Shown in pieces: positions 50,433 through 52,992 of a stretch of 52,992 nt of DNA. Each line of letters begins with the position of its first letter. Position 1 is the stretch's first letter. The stretch spans positions 1 through 52,992 of the forward strand of contig JAZNQN010000076.1 of NCBI GenBank assembly GCA_045590195.1, in the 5' to 3' direction. Source of the stretch: JAZNQN01 sp045590195 (GTDB taxonomy: Bacteria > Bacillota > Clostridia > UMGS1883 > UMGS1540). The translations under genes were made by a program, and so were the position numbers. The notes beneath the pieces were generated by a model. The model searched no databases. It saw only the letters and a list, made by a program, of their open reading frames with translations, and was not told the DNA's origin.

Positions 50433-51710
50433 TTATCCTTTCAAAATCTTTTCAAGGCTTTCTTTTATATCACAAAGGCTGTAAAGCGAGCCAAATGCAA
50501 TTATCGCATCGCTTTTTTCGGCAATTGCCAATTTTACCGCCTCATAAACGCTTGAAACGCCAACGGCATTTTCGTTATACTTTCTCGCATATTTTGCTAA
50601 AATTTCGCCGGGCAAAGTTCTGTTTGAAGGTACATCAAAGCAAATAATTTTTTCTGCAAGATGGGCTACTTCCCTTAAGCTTTCGTCATACTCTTTGTCT
50701 TTGAGCATTCCCATAATAAAAGTAAGCCTTTTGCCTTTAAAATTATCCTCAACAGTTTTCTTAAGTGATAAAATTCCCGAAATATTGTGAGCCCCGTCAA
50801 TTATAAAAAGCGGATTTTCAGAAATAATTTCAAACCTTCCCTGCCAGCATACATGTAAAACGCCTTCAAATATTGCCTTATCGGAAATAATAACTCCCTG
50901 TTTTTGTAAAACATAAACTGCCTCTATTGCAGTAGCAACATTTTTGGCCATATGCTCGCCAATAAGCTTTGTTTCAAAATTTTTGCCGCAGTAGCAAAAT
51001 TTGCTTCCAAAAAGGCCGCTCTCTGAAATTTCGGGCATATTTGCAACGTGAATTTCACATTTACGCTCATTGCAAACTTTTTCAATTACTTCAAGCGAAT
51101 CACCGTGCTGCGCAGGATAAACCACAACCGGCGCACCATCTTTAATAATGCCACACTTTTCAAAGGCAATTTCCGAAAGCGAGTTGCCTAAATATTCCAT
51201 ATGGTCGTAATCTATAAAGGTTATAACACAGGCAATGGGATTTTTAATAACATTGGTTGCATCAAGCCTGCCACCAAGGCCAACCTCAAGCACAACATAG
51301 TCACACATTTCCTTTGCAAAATACATAAACCCTACTGCCGTTACAATTTCAAACTCGGTAGGGTGTGAAAAACCATCACGCACCATGTCGTCACATTTTT
51401 CTTTAACCTTCTCCGTAATTTCAGCAAGGTCTGAGTCGGGAATTTCTACCCCGTTTACCATAATTCGCTCGTTAAACCTATAAATAAAAGGTGAGGTATA
51501 CATCCCCACCTTATATCCTTGCCTTAAAAGTATTTCGGAGATGGTTTTTGTAACGGTTCCTTTGCCGTTTGTTCCGGCAATGTGAATAAATTTTAATTTA
51601 TCCTGTGGGTTTCCAAGCCTTTCAAGTAGCATTGAAATATTGTGAAGCCCAAGCTTTGAACCGAGTTTTGATGCGGTATGAATAAACTGAAGCGCATCAA
51701 CATAATTCAT
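50433..51710 (-). CDS. folC: Folylpolyglutamate synthase / dihydrofolate synthase
   Basis: Adds glutamate to dihydropteroate or folates with ATP. The 425-aa Mur-ligase-fold protein has the P-loop HIAGTNGKGTVTKT (43-56), VLEVGLGGRLDATN, and the C-terminal FIIDGAHN with the folate-ligase pattern. It is 9 nt after valS; this valS-folC order is common in Firmicutes. One-carbon status set by folates links distantly to the ZTP switch near the start of the window. Confidence 0.93.
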   Translation of the reverse strand: MNYVDALQFIHTASKLGSKLGLHNISMLLERLGNPQDKLKFIHIAGTNGKGTVTKTISEILLRQGYKVGMYTSPFIYRFNERIMVNGVEIPDSDLAEITEKVKEKCDDMVRDGFSHPTEFEIVTAVGFMYFAKEMCDYVVLEVGLGGRLDATNVIKNPIACVITFIDYDHMEYLGNSLSEIAFEKCGIIKDGAPVVVYPAQHGDSLEVIEKVCNERKCEIHVANMPEISESGLFGSKFCYCGKNFETKLIGEHMAKNVATAIEAVYVLQKQGVIISDKAIFEGVLHVCWQGRFEIISENPLFIIDGAHNISGILSLKKTVEDNFKGKRLTFIMGMLKDKEYDESLREVAHLAEKIICFDVPSNRTLPGEILAKYARKYNENAVGVSSVYEAVKLAIAEKSDAIIAFGSLYSLCDIKESLEKILKG

Positions 51711-51719
51711 TTAAACCAC

Positions 51720-52992
51720 CTATTTTTCCAAACCGGAAATTACCTTCTGGAGCATTTCCTTATATTTTTCATATTTAGCCTTTTCCTCGTCAATAAGCTT
51801 CTGAGGAGCTTTTGCGAGAAAACCTTCGTTTGAAAGCTTGCCTTCGCTTCTGCGAATTTCAGCCTCAAGTGTTTCTTTTTCTTTCATAAGGCGTGCAATT
51901 TCTTTTTCCCTGTCTACAAGCTCGTCAACAGGAATTAAAAGTTCACAGCCCGGAACAATAACAGAAACTGTGTTCTCTTCAGGCTTTTCATTTGCAACCA
52001 AAACCTCTGTTGCAGATGCAAGTTTTACAAAGAATGCTTCGCTTTCTTTAAACATTTCCGAAGCCGCACCAACAGCATAAAGCTTTGCTTTTTTCGATGG
52101 CGGAATGTTCATTTCAGCACGAACATTTCTTATTCCTCTTATAGCATCGCATATAAGCTCAATTTTTTCTTCTTCAGCTTTATATACAAGATTTTCATCA
52201 TATGTGGGCCAGGAGGAAGTTACAATTGTTTCTTCTTCTGACTGAATTGCGCAGAAAATCTCTTCTGTAATAAATGGCATAAACGGATGTAAAAGTTTTA
52301 AAACGCCAACAAGTACATAAGAAAGAGTGTCAAGCGCATCTTCTTTTGTTTTGCAGCTGTCATCATAAAGTCTTGGTTTTACAAGTTCAATATACCAGTC
52401 GCAGTATACATCCCATATAAAGTCGTAAAGTTTTGATACCGCAACACCAATTTCAAATTTTTCGAGGTTTTCAGTAACCTCTAAAACGAGCTGATTGTAT
52501 TTTGACAAAATCCATTTATCTTCAAGCTGAGGATTTTTCGGGAGAGATACAGTATCTTTCTCTAAATTCATCATAACAAATCTTGCTGCATTCCAAAGTT
52601 TATTTGCAAAGTTACGGCTTGCTTCAACACCGGGTGCACCAACAATTTTGTTAACCGCAGGATTTGGGTTTTTGCCTTTTTCAACCGGTGGCTCATATGT
52701 TACAGGGAAACGCATATCGTTACCTGGTGCAACGCCGGTAACCAGAGTAAATCTGAGTGCATCGGCACCATACATATCTATAATCTGCAAAGGATCAACA
52801 CCGTTACCCTTTGATTTTGACATTTTTTCGCCATTACCGTCACGAACTAAACCGTGAATAAATACGTGTTTAAACGGAGTTTTTCCTGTATGTTCGCATC
52901 CTGAGAAAATCATTCTCGAAACCCAGAAGAAAATTATGTCATATCCTGTAACCAAAGTGCTTGTTGGATAGAAACGTTTTAAATCTTCTGTA
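51720..52992 (-). CDS. valS: Valyl-tRNA synthetase, C-terminal part (5' end outside window)
   Basis: Charges tRNA(Val) with valine. The visible frame is open to position 52992 and continues beyond; its first codons read TEDLKRFYPTSTLVTGYDII. The KMSKS signature is in EKMSKSKGNGVDPL, followed by the anticodon-binding domain (WILSKYNQLV onward) and a C-terminal coiled coil (DREKEIARLMKEKETLEAEIRRSEGKL). About 423 residues are visible of a usual 880. The real start lies outside, so the internal TTG at 52955 is not the start. Confidence 0.95.
   Translation of the reverse strand, partial: TEDLKRFYPTSTLVTGYDIIFFWVSRMIFSGCEHTGKTPFKHVFIHGLVRDGNGEKMSKSKGNGVDPLQIIDMYGADALRFTLVTGVAPGNDMRFPVTYEPPVEKGKNPNPAVNKIVGAPGVEASRNFANKLWNAARFVMMNLEKDTVSLPKNPQLEDKWILSKYNQLVLEVTENLEKFEIGVAVSKLYDFIWDVYCDWYIELVKPRLYDDSCKTKEDALDTLSYVLVGVLKLLHPFMPFITEEIFCAIQSEEETIVTSSWPTYDENLVYKAEEEKIELICDAIRGIRNVRAEMNIPPSKKAKLYAVGAASEMFKESEAFFVKLASATEVLVANEKPEENTVSVIVPGCELLIPVDELVDREKEIARLMKEKETLEAEIRRSEGKLSNEGFLAKAPQKLIDEEKAKYEKYKEMLQKVISGLEK

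Noticed and set aside
50192..50647. 151-codon plus-strand ORF spanning the folC/PHP junction
   Set aside because: Antisense to two well-supported genes, without ribosome site or family pattern.

Overview
The window comes from an AT-rich, low-GC Gram-positive anaerobe of the class Clostridia. The grounds are spore-cortex genes (yabP, yabQ), a SpoIID-like protein, two S-layer-homology (SLH) proteins, a CsaB-type pyruvyltransferase, GatCAB, and B-type dihydroorotate dehydrogenase (PyrD plus PyrK). The species cannot be named from sequence alone. Nearly all genes lie on the minus strand. Plus-strand exceptions are two cysteine-rich microproteins, an SGNH hydrolase, an AraC regulator and rpmB. No tRNA, rRNA, CRISPR array, intact insertion sequence or prophage was seen.

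Layout, left to right. Positions 1-129 hold the start of an OFA-type MFS transporter. Positions 213-2370 hold a purE-purF unit behind a ZTP riboswitch and terminator; the PurF has a degenerate glutaminase domain without its catalytic cysteine. Positions 2424-10940 hold an almost complete pyrimidine operon, transcribed pyrC-pyrK-pyrD-pyrF-(GH-like)-(CE7 esterase)-pyrE-pyrB-pyrI, with two carbohydrate-type genes inside it. Positions 11009-12986 hold a division and sporulation block (yabP, yabQ, divIC, S1 protein) and an HPr-like protein without the phosphorylatable histidine. Positions 13080-21235 hold trmL, a large SLH protein, lgt, an M16 protease-like pair and a lipid glycosyltransferase. Positions 21397-21678 hold two cysteine-rich microproteins. 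Positions 21707-26044 hold metA, a YkgJ-like protein, a second SLH protein and rdgB. Positions 26142-26446 hold an inverted-repeat element. Positions 26451-31705 hold a secreted BspA-like protein, tgt, queA and a SpoIID-like protein. Positions 31857-38163 hold carbohydrate-related genes: an SGNH hydrolase, a DUF5107-TPR protein with a divergent AraC regulator, and kdgK. Positions 38271-48867 look like one long transcription unit running from murJ, an acetyltransferase, a DUF4330 protein, an O-antigen-ligase-like protein and a GT4-CsaB fusion into prfA and gatC-gatA-gatB. Positions 49072-52992 hold rpmB and a valS-folC-PHP unit.

How the parts fit. The pyr genes cover UMP synthesis from carbamoyl phosphate to UMP; carAB and a recognisable pyrR are not in the window. 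The ZTP switch would tie purE and the purF homologue to one-carbon or folate status. CsaB-type enzymes pyruvylate the secondary cell-wall polymer that SLH domains bind. The murJ/O-antigen-ligase/GT4-CsaB cluster may therefore make the anchor for the two SLH proteins; this is inference.

The most unusual features are the PurF homologue, the gene pair inside the pyr operon, the His-less HPr, the GT4-CsaB fusion joined to translation genes, the microprotein pair, two non-coding elements, and three promoters carrying palindromes.
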